A DNA stretch of 32,953 nt from Pelargonium nanum (lineage: Eukaryota > Streptophyta > Magnoliopsida > Geraniales > Geraniaceae). The stretch is taken from contig JAYMTF010000605.1 in NCBI GenBank assembly GCA_036897485.1, positions 1 to 32,953 on the forward strand. The letters run 5' to 3'. A program made the translations under genes and the position numbers. This document shows positions 10,528 to 20,974 of this stretch, one piece after another. Within the stretch, counting starts at the first letter, position 1; each line of letters opens with the position of its first letter. The notes under the pieces were generated by a model. The model was not told the origin of the DNA. It saw only the letters and a program-made list of their open reading frames with translations, and ran no database searches.

Positions 10528-10661
10528 AAATACTATGTTTAAAATTACAACCAGATTGCTTTTTAGTCCTACGCATAATGTACATTTAAAAAATAAATAC
10601 TATGTTTAAAATTACAACCAGATTGCTTTTTAGTCCTACACATAATGCACATTTAAAAAAA
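10528..10661 (+). repeat. 67-bp tandem duplication, two copies
   Basis: Units 10528-10594 and 10595-10661 both begin AAATACTATGTTTAAAATTA and contain GATTGCTTTTTAGTCCTAC. They differ at only a few positions (ACGCATAATGTACA against ACACATAATGCACA), so this is a recent tandem duplication without coding content. Confidence 0.93.
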
Positions 10662-11843
10662 AATAGCATGTATGCATAAATTTTTGAAATTTATAAACGT
10701 AAAGAAAAAATGCTAACTATGTTTATTCAATAATATTTTTGCCTTTATTATCTTCTTCCCCGATTAACTAAAGCAAGACACTCTAGAGATTTCATTTTGC
10801 CTTTTCATTGTTTTGCTACTTTTCAATCTATTTTTAAAGTGTTGGTACTTCTAAAATGCCAATCAAATATTATCTATGTCGACCATTTTCTGATATTTTC
10901 TAATCAAATAATGCCTATTAAATCAATTTATTTTTTATAGAAAATTTCACGTTTCGTAACAAAAAAATAAGTATTGTATGTGATGATCGCTGATCGAATT
11001 TGCAACAACCGTGGAAAAAGCAAGAGGCGGACTTACGGTGGCTTCCGTCGGAGTATAAATTGGAGCAAGAAACGGCAATTGAGTAAGAATCTGCATTTTA
11101 TTTTTATTTTACTTTTTTAAAACAAGAAAACAAAAATAAAAATTTCGGCACTAAAAATTTCAAACTTTGAAAATTTTGGTAGCTAGAATATGAGTTTTCT
11201 AAAAAAGTATTAAAATATATTCCAAATTGACCAAGTCAATAACGGAATATGCATGGTGTGGGCCGGTCTTTCGAACCCAAATGAGGATTTTTCCTGATTC
11301 TTGAAAAATTTAACATAATTAATAAGTTGCCCACATACTTGAATTGCAATTGATGGGTCAAGAATAGGCCTAACAAAAGTATCCAAAAAGTAAATATGTG
11401 TTTTTTACCCAAATTATCTAAGCCCATGCCAAACGTCCTGACCCGATTGTCAGCTCTAATGACATACTCAAGGTTTATGCGTTCTAAAGTGGATAGTTTA
11501 TTCGAATCCCATAAATTAGCTAAGATGTAGATGACTTAATTATATTCTATATAGCAATGAGAACCAATATAGTATAAGTTCGTGAAAAAGAAGACTAAAC
11601 CTGGAGAAATGTGTAGCAAGAGGCAAGAGCCATACCACAAAGAGAGTAGACACAAATGCAAATCAAAACCATATCTTTCATTGGTTTCTTTGCATAGCTA
11701 GGCTCCAAAACCATGTGCCATTTCATTGCAAAATCACTTATACAATTGAGATCATGTCATGTAGAAGTAGATGTGATAGAATTGGTTTCTCCTCCAACAA
11801 TAATTGAGTGGGCTTCTTAGACTACACACATAACATAATAAAT
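10662..11843. other. AT-rich intergenic sequence
   Basis: No gene is supported. A terminus resembling the hAT-like end near 894 is seen in reverse orientation at about 11438-11459 (GACCCGATTGTCAGCTCTA). The ORF at 11236-11427 (minus) shows no domain. Confidence 0.45.
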
Positions 11844-12001
11844 GAGAGAGAGAGCATAGCAAGTACTAAGTAGAGGTGAGTTTGTTTCCTAGTGGTTGCT
11901 ACAAGAACACAAATGGTTTAGTAAATTAGAGTAACTGTTAGTCCTGCCTTTTTGCTAACTTGTCAAGAACCAAACCGTTTTTTAACAAAATGCCCAAACA
12001 A

Positions 12002-12028
12002 CTCTCTCTCTCTCTCTCTCTCTCTCTC
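12002..12028 (+). repeat. (CT)n microsatellite
   Basis: Uninterrupted CT dinucleotides over 27 bp, inside module copy B. Copy A has a shorter tract at the equivalent place (617-632). Confidence 0.95.
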
Positions 12029-12134
12029 ACATAAATAAACAACCACAGAGGCAGATATCATCATTTAGATCTCAATCTGAACTGAGATTTCCCTTCTTTT
12101 TATTACCATTTTGCCCCTCACCTTAGCTTCTTCC

Positions 12135-12153
12135 AGATAGATAGATAGATAGA
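12135..12153 (+). repeat. (GATA)n microsatellite
   Basis: AGATAGATAGATAGATAG, just over four units of the tetranucleotide, close to the right end of module copy B and absent from copy A. Confidence 0.9.
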
Positions 12154-12619
12154 GACCATGCATTTTGTCCCCACCACATGACATGCATGGCCAAGTTGGG
12201 TACAGTACACAGTACACAACTACACATACATGAATTATATGGAGGGACAGGATCATCAGCATCCAAATTCTGGGTCTCAATCTGGGCCGTCCAAATGATA
12301 TATTCCAAAGAAATTTAAAAGGTCATTACTATATTATTATGCAAAAAACAAGTACATTTGGTGATTGTTGTACTCTAATTTTAGAACAAAAATCATAAAT
12401 AAATTAGTAATGCGGAGAGTTCAAGCTCCGTCGGACCTTTTCTTTTCTTTTTTCTGGGGTTTTTATGGACAAAAATATACAGGGAGACAAAAATGAAAAT
12501 GGTACAAACAAAATCTCAAAACTACCCCTAAAATCCCTCGGTATTTACTCCTGAAAATCCAAACAACATCCTCCTCAACACGTGGATAAACGACGTCGTT
12601 CCAATCGTCGTCGTCGTCG

Positions 12620-13890
12620 TCAACAGCGACCACGAATCCCTCCCATCCTCTTCTTGTACTCCTCCGGGTTGATCTCCCCGGACACCGGCACCGAGTTCGG
12701 CGGCGAGAACTCGTCTCTGGGTCGACTCAGCCGCGGCACCACGAAGAGGCACGCGGAGGTGCAGATAATGGCGCAAGCTTTTCCCCAGAAAATCACAGCG
12801 ATCAAGCTCAGGATAATCAAACAGAGAGTTGCGATGGAGTACCGGTTCTTGAACCCTCCTCCTCCTCCTCCTTTTCCTTGGTTGTTTCGGCTCTGCGGCT
12901 GCTTTTTTCTGTTCTGCGGTTGCTTCTGCTCGACTGGGTTTGCTGTGGACGCTCTGCTCCGTCCTGGGGACGATCTGGAACTGGAGATCACCGACGACGC
13001 ACACATTGAAGATGCGGATCCGACGTTGAACGACGACGACGAAGAACCGGTCATAGTTTCGGTCAGTGAGAGCCCTCCGATCTCGCTCTCCGACGGTGTT
13101 TTCTTCATTAGACTCGTCGTCGGTTTGGTGGCTTCTTGTTGAAATGATTTGTTTCTGTTCTTCCTCTTCCGCATCTTCTTCGCCTGTAACGATTAAAATT
13201 AGTTCATCATTCGTCAGATTCAGAATCACAAAATTCGATAGAAACCATCAGAACCCAGAATAGAAAAAAAAAATAAACAGATTCAAATTTGAAGATAAAA
13301 CTGATCGATTGATATTCAACATTGAAAAGAAAAAAACAGAGCAAACCCAGAAGATAAAACACCAATTAATACATTCAAATCCAACCAGAATTTGAAAATT
13401 CCGAAACAATTCTCAAAACCAACACAATAAAACCAATTACTACATTCAAATTCGAAGAACCCACAATTTAAAATGTGACAAGTTCATCATATATTCGTAA
13501 AACAGAGCCTGCGTGATGTGTACGCAAGAGAGCATAATAGCAAAATGTAGAGTGAAAACTAACCAATGAAGTCTCGAACATAACCGCCCTGAGGATCTTT
13601 GATAAAGTGCTTCGACTCTCTTTCCGTCTCCGGCTGACGGCGGCGGCGTCAGGTTCCTTGGCCGGCTTCAAAACCGGCAAGACGTTGGGAAACACGACCC
13701 CTTCCTTCTCCCCAACGGAAATGTAGGTGAGGACATCGCCGGCGGAGGAGTCCTTGGTGCTGCGACAACGCTGGGGCTTGACGATGGCCGAAGCAGCAGC
13801 AGCGTCGTCGTCTTGGACGTCGGACTTGAAACAGAGCAGGAAGCGGCGGGTGGCCTTGGATTTGGTGGTGGCGGTGGTGGCCGAGCCCAT
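12620..13890 (-). CDS. Plant-specific single-pass membrane protein, function unknown
   Basis: Two exons on the minus strand, 13890-13564 and 13183-12620, with a phase 0 GT-AG intron (donor TTG|GTTAGT, acceptor TTACAG|GCG), giving 296 residues. The N-terminus MGSATT fits an N-myristoylation site (Gly2, Thr6) and is followed by the basic RRFLLCFK. Residues 110-122 are strongly basic, 150-190 are Ser-rich, and six glycines lie at 214-219. A hydrophobic segment spans about 225-258, then PRLSRPRDEF and a short tail with PEEYKKRM. This layout (short Cys-Phe N-terminal motif, disordered middle, one membrane segment, EYKKR tail) resembles uncharacterised plant proteins; no reaction can be assigned. 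An upstream in-frame ATG (13908) would add six residues and hide the glycine; 13890 is preferred. The opposite-strand ORF 12582-13142 is its shadow. Confidence 0.82.
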
Positions 13891-14398
13891 GAAAAATGGC
13901 GGGAACAATCGAGAGAAGAGGATTTAATAACGCCCCCCGGGAATCTAGCGGGGGTGTTTGGGAGGGAGGAAAATTGGATTTGACGATCGGAGAGAGGCGA
14001 GGGGAGGGAAAATTATAGTAAAAAGAAAAGAAGAAAAATAAAAGAAAAAGACTAAATGAGAAATTTGTGTGTTTCTGGTGATGGAGGTGTGGTTTTATGG
14101 ATCTCCACGACACCGACGATGCAGCTCTCTCTCTGTTTCGCTTTGACCCTCTTCTCATTTCTAACGGAAATTAACTGCCCACCTATTTTTAGCTTCTTCT
14201 TCTTCTTTTTTTCTTTTCTTTTCTTTTCAATTCTATGCAAATTTTTGTAAAATAAAAACAATTTATAAATTTGATTATTTATATCTTTAATGTTAGACAA
14301 GTAATTGAATAATTACTATCCATCTTTTTATATTATATTTTATGTTAATGATGCTTAACTAATTAGATTCAAACTCAAAATATCATTGTATTAGTAGT
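13891..14398. other. 5' flank of the membrane-protein gene
   Basis: On the minus strand the first 170 bp upstream of the ATG are pyrimidine-rich (CTCTTCTCTCG, CCCTCCCCTCGCC, TTCTTCTTTTC), as in many plant 5' leaders. No clear TATA box was identified. From about 14250 the sequence becomes plain AT-rich and leads into a LINE fragment. Confidence 0.45.
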
Positions 14399-15080
14399 AT
14401 GTTTAATGGAAATTCTACTAGTAATATTAAGCAAGTACAGGTTGTGTTAGCCGAATACGAAGCATTAGCTTGTCAAGCAAAAAAATTTCAAAAATTTCAA
14501 AAATCTAAAGTGATGTTTAGTGGGTATGTGTTGGGATCGACGAGAGGGGAAATTTCAAGGTGGTTTGGGATATGCTCTTATTTGAGTTTGCCAATAATTG
14601 GGATTGGGAGATAACGAAGGGAGGTGTTTCAACCACTAGTTGATAGGATTTGTGAACGGGTCAGCGATTAGGGTAAAAAATTGCTCTCCCAGGCATACAA
14701 GGAGCACTTATTGATTAAAACAAAGCAATTTCAAATTATATACTGAGTATTTTTCTCTTTCCCCGCTCGATTTGCACTGAGAATGAGTATTTTTAAGTTC
14801 ATATTGGCGAGGCTCTGTGGTCGGGTTGCAATCCATTTATTGGGTCTTGTGGAAGAAACTCTACACACAAAAGTTCTCAAGAAGGATGAGATTCAGCTCT
14901 TTCAGCAAAATGAATTTGGCTCTTCTCCCTAAACATGGGTGGAGGTTGCTTTTGTCGCCTAATTTGACGTTGGTCAAAGTGTTGAAAAGCAAATATCACC
15001 CCTTAGTTCTTGCTCCTATCTTGAAACACTCATCTAGTCGAATTCATGTTATGTTTGAAAGAATACTTGAAAGCTTATAA
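14399..15080 (+). mobile_element. LINE (non-LTR retrotransposon) fragment, broken RT 3' region
   Basis: Plus-strand translation in shifting frames gives the C-terminal part of a plant LINE reverse transcriptase. Recognisable pieces, in order, are YEALACQ with KSKVMFS (14399-14610), EISRWFGI and YLSLPIIGIGR. Then, frame-shifted and with stops, come REVFQPLVDRICERVSD and YKEHLLIKT (14617-14720). SKMNLALLPKHGWRLL and LVKVLKSKYHP follow (14817-15000). These match the usual LINE order SGQ..KS..FS, YLGLP..GR, LLaKQgWRl and vLKaKYfP. Stops and at least two frameshifts show it is dead. The catalytic palm domain is absent. Confidence 0.85.
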
Positions 15081-16120
15081 GTTACTTAAATAATGAGAAA
15101 CATGTATGCATGACTTCAATATAGGTGTCTCTTTAGTATTATGATTGGTGTATATGATATAACTAGATTCAAGAGACATCTTCAACCTAAAAGTTCATAA
15201 GTTACTAATACAATTGAAGAATTGTAACAAAACATCATCCACCGGAATAAACACGTTGAAATTGGCCTTAGGGGTTTTTTTTTCTTAGCTAAAGAAGTTT
15301 AATAATTTTGGATTTGGTTGACAATAATATATTGGTCAGTATCTCATTGGTGTGGAAAATTAGTGTCAGCCTTTGTTGAAACTATTATGTTCAAACTCTA
15401 AAATGGTTTAGTTTGTTTAGCTAATTTTTTTAATGAGGATATATGACCACCTTATCTTATCTAATCTAAAGTGGATCAATTAAGGTTTCTCTTTGCTAAT
15501 CTTGTTGGCAAGACAACCATCTAACCAAAGATTATGGTCTTAAATATTACTAGATTGTGATAACATCACATAAATAAAAATATATAATGTTCTTTTACAT
15601 AAAATTGTATAATTATTTATGTTGGGAGAAATTATTTTAGACTTTAATGGTTTTGCCTCTCTTGGACTTGCACTATTTTTTGGTTTAATTTATAATTAGG
15701 ATTTTGCATGCATTTAATCTTTTGTAATAAACTATTATTATCATTATTATTTTATCCTATTAACCGGTTGTACCATGTCAGTTTGTGTCACATCATCTAT
15801 TGAGATGAACCAAGTATTTATAGACATTGATTTTCTAATTAATTTGGGTCCAATATTTTGTGATAAATAAATGTGTTACAAAAGTTGCTTCACTTTTAAA
15901 AAAGAAAGGAATAATCATTTAGTTCCAATTATTACAATTAGAATATATTTCTTTTTCAGCGTAGAAAATACTCCATTTGTTTGACTTCACTTTTGACTTC
16001 GACCCTCTTTTCCCCTCAATTTTTCCACGCAAATTCTAGATGGAGAAGTATTTGGGTTTAACTTTTTATATACACATTTTTAGATATGGAATTGTATGCA
16101 AATAATCTTTTTCATAGTAC
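15081..16120. other. AT-rich intergenic sequence between transposon remnants
   Basis: No gene, RNA or clear element. A short stretch at 15970-16055 starts TACTCCATTTG and ends GATGGAGAAGTA, a weak Stowaway-like arrangement that was not accepted as an element. Confidence 0.5.
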
Positions 16121-16123
16121 TAA

Positions 16124-16272
16124 CACTAAAAAACTGATTATCTGTAATAAATTTTTTTGTAACAAATTTATGAATTTTGTCACAGAAATTTTCGTCACAT
16201 ATGTGTGTTTGTGACGGAAAATATGATTTCTGTCACAGATTTTCGTCACATTTAAAATTTTTTTTTTTAGTG
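16124..16272. mobile_element. CACTA-type MITE
   Basis: The element begins CACTAAAAAA and ends TTTTTTTAGTG, perfect CACTA-class termini, flanked on both sides by the 3-bp duplication TAA (16121-16123 and 16273-16275) expected of this superfamily. The 149-bp interior holds repeated sub-terminal blocks of the type GTCACAGA.TTTTCGTCACA and TGTGACGGAAAAT, partly palindromic, as in transposase-binding sub-terminal repeats. It has no coding capacity. Confidence 0.88.
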
Positions 16273-16275
16273 TAA

Positions 16276-16750
16276 TGGTTTTCAATTCCTATCATTACAT
16301 CACGATTGTGTTTTTCACAAAAAAAAAAAAAAATCAAACTGGGGATTTGACTAAATCTAATTAATAATAATAATTAAAAATTGAGTCGGATCCAATTCGA
16401 TTAATTGGATCTTAAATTCTTAATCTAACAATGATTCATTAAATTTCGATATGTTAAATAAGAAACATATTTTTCATATTTTTGTTTGATTTTGTCCAAA
16501 TTCAAATAGATGAAATTCGTTTCCCGTATATTGGTGTATTTTCACGTATTTTCTATATTTTAATGATATTGTATATTTTTTTATTTAAACATAATATTTT
16601 TACAATTACTCGTATTACTGAGAACACATCTTTGTGTGATAGATTCAAATATAGTTATAAATTTATAATAATTAGAGCATTCATAGTGACTTTTATATTG
16701 ACGAAACACTCCAAAGAGTGTAATAGATTATACTCGTAATTATAATTGTT
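16276..16750. other. AT-rich intergenic sequence
   Basis: Contains an A-run at about 16320-16334 and AT-rich DNA. The ORF at 16482-16739 is AT-driven and not supported. Confidence 0.5.
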
Positions 16751-16756
16751 AAATTT

Positions 16757-16957
16757 CATGAGTGTTGGTGACAAGAGATCCCGGGTTCGAGTTCTACCGT
16801 CTCCCATATTAAAATCCAGCACAAGGCAGATGGACCTGTGCATGGGCCACGTACAAAGCAAAAATGGGCTTGCACGTGAGGGGGCGTGTTAGAGTATAAA
16901 ATTATTATTGAGCCTTCATCTATCAGATTAATCTTTTAGTTGAACTGGTTCGTTACA
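16757..16957 (+). mobile_element. TRIM-like LTR retroelement remnant (3' part)
   Basis: GATCCCGGGTTCGAGTTC (B-box-like) is followed by TACCGTCTCCC, then a GGGCC-rich stretch. A polypurine-like GAGGGGGCG (16878-16886) comes directly before TGTTAGAGTATAAAATTATT. A possible short LTR runs 16887-16957, starting TG and ending TTACA. This order (internal domain, polypurine tract, TG...CA) resembles the 3' half of terminal-repeat-in-miniature elements common in plants. The 5' LTR and primer-binding site were not found. A tRNA-derived SINE is the alternative because of the B box. The reverse ORF 16655-16861 is a by-product. Confidence 0.45.
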
Positions 16958-17795
16958 ATAATATTGTATTATGTGTAGTATTACATGCGTGTAACATTTA
17001 AAAAAAAGTCATTTAGTTAACACGTCAATACTTTCTGATTTTTTTCAATCAGTAAACTAATTGTTTAGTATTTATGTTTCGGGATATGTTCCGCTCTAGC
17101 ATAAAACCCATAGAACTCTTATTTTAAGCTTCATTTTACTAACATATACAAAAAGAAATATACTCTTTCTTTATTTGGTCTAGTATCACTAATCACTTAT
17201 TCAAGTTTTCAAGTTAGCTAAAACAGTATATAGTTAAAAATGATATATACACGCACGTGCACATACACAATTTTATTAATTGTAATATATGAATTCATAT
17301 CAAAATTCTATAATTATGTTGCTCGACCACTTCAATAAGATAAGTGGTATCTTCTAATTAATCTCATCATTTACTTGGTTGACTTCCACATTTTCTTGGT
17401 CTACATCTCAAAATCATTGTTTTTATTTTCTAACCACATCTTAAACAAGGGACAATTAACATACATATTTTTACGTCTTCTCTTCCATTCCTTTCTCAAC
17501 ACGTAAGACAATAGTTCATTCACAAAATGAGCATCATAATATGGAGTTGTGAATGAGGTTTCAGCTTAGCTCCGTTTGACCAAAATTTCACAAACAAATG
17601 CGCTTATGTGAAAATGTGGATTTTTCATATGTGACATGTCCAAAATGGGGTAAAAGAAGCCTCAGTATTGTTCTTTTATGAACATAGCCATTGAATTCAT
17701 TTTCTTGCCCTCTCATTCATTTTTTTAAAAGTAAATACAATGCTTAAGATACATTTTAGAAGAAAAAATGAGACTAATAAAATAATTATCATGCA
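16958..17795. other. AT-rich intergenic sequence
   Basis: No coding or repeat structure could be supported. The last bases contain the left target-site duplication of the LINE that follows. Confidence 0.5.
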
Positions 17796-17810
17796 TGGAT
17801 AAACTCTTAT
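17796..17810 (+). repeat. Candidate LINE target-site duplication, left copy
   Basis: TGGATAAACTCTTAT. The right copy, 20617-20629, reads TGGATAAACTTAT, identical except for a 2-nt deletion, and stands just after the A-rich tail. Confidence 0.65.
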
Positions 17811-20616
17811 ATAGTTTAATGATACTAATATTAGAAGTCATGGCTTGTTGGGGACCTACATCTAATTTCGTTGAGTGATCTCACCTACAAAATGGTCTCT
17901 AAAATGCTTACAAACTAGTCAAAGGAGGTACTTAATGGGGGACGTGATCTCGGATTCCCACAGTGCCATCATTAAGGGTGGGTTTACTACTAATAATGTT
18001 TGTGTGACTAATGAAATGATTCATTGGATTAAACAAGCAAGCTTAAGGGACATTTGGTTAGGTTTGAAGTTGGACATGGCTAAGGCCTATGACAGGATGA
18101 AATGAAGGCATCTCGAGACCATGATGAGGAAATTAGGCTTCTGTGATCAATGGATCAATTGGGTGATGTTGTGTGTGACTTTGATTCATTTCTAGATTGA
18201 TTTGCATGAGAAATTGCTGACATAATTAAGAGCGGGCAAGGGGCTATGCCAAGGGGACACGTTTCCATACTTGTTTCTAATTTGTGTCGAGGGGTTGCCT
18301 AGTTTAATCCATGAGAAAGAACGATCAGGTGGTGTTTTTGGATGCCAGATTGGACGTTAGTGTATGTGGGTATCTCATTTAGTTACTGACAATTTCATGA
18401 TTTTATGTAAAGCGAGGTTCCCATATATTGATAACCTAAAAGAGGTTTTTCAAGGAGTATGAACGACATCAGCCCAAATGATTAGTATGTCCAAGTCTTT
18501 GACCATCTTTAGTCCGAATTCGAGTCAAGCTATGAAAGTGGCGATCTGCTCCAGTCTGGGTATTTAGGAGGTGAAGGGTTTATGAGATACTTAGGTATGC
18601 CTATTGGTATTCGACGAAGTAAAATGAATATTTTTAACTAAATTTTGGACAAGACTCGGTCACGAATAGGGGGTTGGAATCGAAAATTCTTATTAGCGGA
18701 AGGTAAGGAAATATTTTTAAATCAGTTACATAAGCTTTTTCTTCTTATCTTATGAGTGTATAATTGATTTTGAAAGGGGTGAGTGACAAATTGTAAAAGA
18801 TTTGTAACATTTTTTGGTGGTGGGTTGAAGGGTAGGAATAGACAGTCTGTACATTGGAAAAACTGGAGTTGTATGTGTTCGAGCAAGGCTCCGAGTGAGT
18901 TGGGGTTCCAGAGATTTAGGAAGTTTAATGTAGCTATACTTAGGAAGCAATGGTGGGACTATTGATTCCCAGAGATTTGCTTTTTGATCGAGTTTTTAAA
19001 AGAAAGTATTTTATTCAGACCTTGTTGGGTTCGAATCCGATTTACACGTGGAGGTCTTATCTTGAGCTCAAAATTGTTCTCTCTGAAGGTTGAATATGGA
19101 AGACATATAATGGAAAGTCAGTCTGGGTCTTCAAGGACCGATTGTGCTGGAGTGAGGAGTGTGCGGAGAGTTATAAGGGATGAGACGGAGGTTAAGTAGT
19201 TGATGGTTAAGATGGAAAAGAACGGAATGAGGCTCGACTCTGGGCTCTCTTCCCGACTTCGGTTTAGGCAGAAATCATGAAAATTCAGCTTAATTTGTTC
19301 CCAACCTAGGATAAGTGTATTTGGAAATTGGAAGAGGGATATTTATTTTTTTTTTGATAAGCAAGTGGTACATTTTATTCATTAAACCCAAAGGTTAAAA
19401 TAAAAAGTACAAACTAAAACTTTCACCCTAACCATGAGATATGGTCAGAAACCCAACTTGAAAAAGGAAAATCAATACAAAATGAATTATCCAAGCATGA
19501 TAATAATGAAAGTGCAAAACTCTTGATACGAAGAAGTGTGTCCTCCATACTCGGGAATCGATGTTTATATCTAGCCAATAGTGCTTATAGTTGATACGTT
19601 CGAAGATTATGGATGTGGGCGTCAGATATGTATGGTTGGATTTATGGCAAACGGAGGCTCAACCATATATTAAGATATTTTGGTAAAAGACGGTCTCAGG
19701 GCGTCTCCCGGTTGTTGCTCGGTTGGCAAGTAAATGAGTGATGGTTGATAGTCGATGTCGACGATAGATGGTGTGGATCATATCATGTTGTTTGTGTTGT
19801 GAGACATGTGCAGTTTGGAGGATTCTAGGGTTAGAGGGGTTGGCAGGGGGATGTGGGTCTGTTTAGGAACGACTGAAATAAGCTTCTAAACAATTGAATA
19901 ATGAGATGTTCAATAAAATTCTATATCACGATTCACGACTAAAGTATTTGGAGAAGGAGGAAGATTGAAGTGGTTTAGGAATGACGGAAGTCAGGGGCGG
20001 GCGAATTTGTGAGAGTGGTAGAGAGGACGAGGGCCAGCTGGTTGGTTGCTTATGCAGCAGAGAGAGTGGCATGGCTATGGATTGGGAGATGGCCGATTGT
20101 GGCAGAGAAGTTAGGAGCTGGGTTCGGTCGAAGATAAGGGCGGTTAATTAAGATGAATGTTGATGAAAATAACTTCCGTCTAGATGGAGACTTCGACGTG
20201 GGTTGGACAATTTGGAACTAGGAAGGGGCGTGGTTGGGAGGTGGCTGTTGGCAATAAGAGGGGGAAGTGAGGTCGTTTGCGTCATTAGAGTCTTTAAGAT
20301 CAAAAGAATGAGTTGACGACGCATTATTATTGAGAATGATGCCAAACAAATTATTTCAGATCTCAAGTTAAGACCCGTGATGAACAATGTTTATAGTATT
20401 GTGATAGACGATTGCCTTAGGTTGATGAATAATTTTGAGAAAATGTCTCTCTTTTGTGAAACAATTCGCGAATGTAGTGACTCACTTGTTAACTAGAGTC
20501 TCTAATTCTAGGTCTGGTCGTTGTTGCTTGTTTGCCCCAGATTGTCCTCTGGGAGGGTCCAAGCTTACTGAATGAATTGAATCAATGAAATTAGTTCCTT
20601 AAAAGAAAAAAAAACG
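17811..20616 (+). mobile_element. 5'-truncated LINE, RT to RNase H, degenerate
   Basis: Starts inside the RT domain (ISLSDLTYKMVSKMLTN, the usual RPISL...YK..SK.L.N block, about 17865-17915). It continues with HSAIIKGGFTTNNV, LKLDMAKAYDRMK (18063-18105), MMRKLGF, GLCQGDTFPYLFLICVEGL (18241-18299), a degenerate active-site block in which the YADD-type motif has become VTDNFMILC, GGWNRKFLL, SELGFQRFRKFNVAILRKQWW, and YTWRSYLELK. Near 20300-20490 comes an RNase H-like end, including NDAKQIISDLK. It closes with an A-rich tail (about 20599-20614) and a candidate target duplication. Several stops and frameshifts make it inactive. A second LINE tail is nested at about 19346-19563. Its 3' end lies about 105 bp from the UBP14 TATA box. 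Confidence 0.88.
19346..19563 (-). mobile_element. Nested LINE 3' end, antisense
   Basis: The plus strand opens with a T run followed by GATAAGCAAGTGGTACATTT. Reversed, this is the plant LINE 3' terminus AATGAATAAA...TTGCTTATCAAAAAAAAA. Reading upstream on the minus strand gives degenerate C-terminal sequence with SFALSLLSCLDNSF and FSSWVSDH. The host LINE appears to continue on either side (DKCIWKLEEGYL before, LANSAY after), so this is an insertion of about 215 bp. Boundaries are accurate to about 10 bp. Confidence 0.55.
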
Positions 20617-20629
20617 TGGATAAACTTAT
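20617..20629 (+). repeat. Candidate LINE target-site duplication, right copy
   Basis: TGGATAAACTTAT, directly downstream of the A-rich LINE tail; pairs with 17796-17810. Confidence 0.65.
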
Positions 20630-20722
20630 GCATTTGAGGAATAGGCTAACATACCAAGTTACTAACCCACACCCTGTCCGGTACAAACCAGTCCACGCTC
20701 CCAAACAGAGCCTCTTGTTCCT

Positions 20723-20729
20723 CTATATA
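20723..20729 (+). promoter_or_regulatory. Candidate TATA box of UBP14
   Basis: CTCTATATACC at 20721-20731, about 250 bp upstream of the ATG. Transcription would start near 20755. The leader to 20974 is CT-rich (CTCTATTTCTCTCTCTAAAA and similar) and holds no upstream ATG, so ribosomes should reach 20975 first. Confidence 0.6.
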
Positions 20730-20974
20730 CCGAAAAGAACAGTGAGAATTTGGGACCTTTCTTGAGAGCTGAGACACTGAGAAGACTTGTTTCAAACACG
20801 CACACCGAAGACGTGCGGTTTCTGCTTCTCTCTCATTCGGTGCGAATCAAACTAACCCTTCTATTTCCAATTTCTTTTTTCTTTTCAGCTTAGGGCTAAC
20901 CAAACAACATTCCTCTATTTCTCTCTCTAAAATCTCTCTAGAACCTCCATTGAATTTCGCAGCCACTGCTAGAG

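Larger units (their letters stand above)
11844..12200 (+). repeat. Noncoding duplicated module, copy B
   Basis: Same-strand homologue of 476-865. It keeps, in the same order, a GA tract (11844-11854), CCTAGTGGTTGCTA, TTAGAGTAACTGTTAG (11927-11942), AACCGTTTTTTAACAAA, a CT tract (12002-12028), GATATCATCATTTAGATC, AACTGAGATTTCC, ATTACCATTTTGCCCC and ATGCATGG. Substitutions and indels are spread throughout, so the duplication is old but the blocks have been retained. It ends about 400 bp before the 3' end of the minus-strand gene at 12620-13890. Confidence 0.75.

Noticed and set aside
12528..13229. Minus-strand ORF of 233 codons and plus-strand ORF 12582-13142
   Set aside because: Both overlap exon 2 of the membrane-protein gene in wrong frames; only the frame ending at 12620 joins exon 1 through a proper intron and contains the hydrophobic segment.
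13649..14158. Minus-strand ORF of 169 codons
   Set aside because: Runs from the CT-rich leader into exon 1 in another frame; low complexity at the start and no match to a family.
15970..16055. Possible short Stowaway element
   Set aside because: Ends TACTCCATTTG and GATGGAGAAGTA pair poorly, and the 86-bp length and interior give no support.
16771..16800. Possible tRNA gene (B box GGTTCGAGTTC)
   Set aside because: No acceptor stem, D arm or anticodon arm can be formed; explained by the retroelement remnant.
16655..16861. Minus-strand ORF with GDGRTRTRDLL
   Set aside because: Antisense of the TRIM-like repeat; such peptides are a frequent annotation artefact of this repeat.
17875..18105. 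Short protein gene of 76 codons
   Set aside because: It is the reverse transcriptase fragment of the decayed LINE (LKLDMAKAYDRMK), not a cellular gene.
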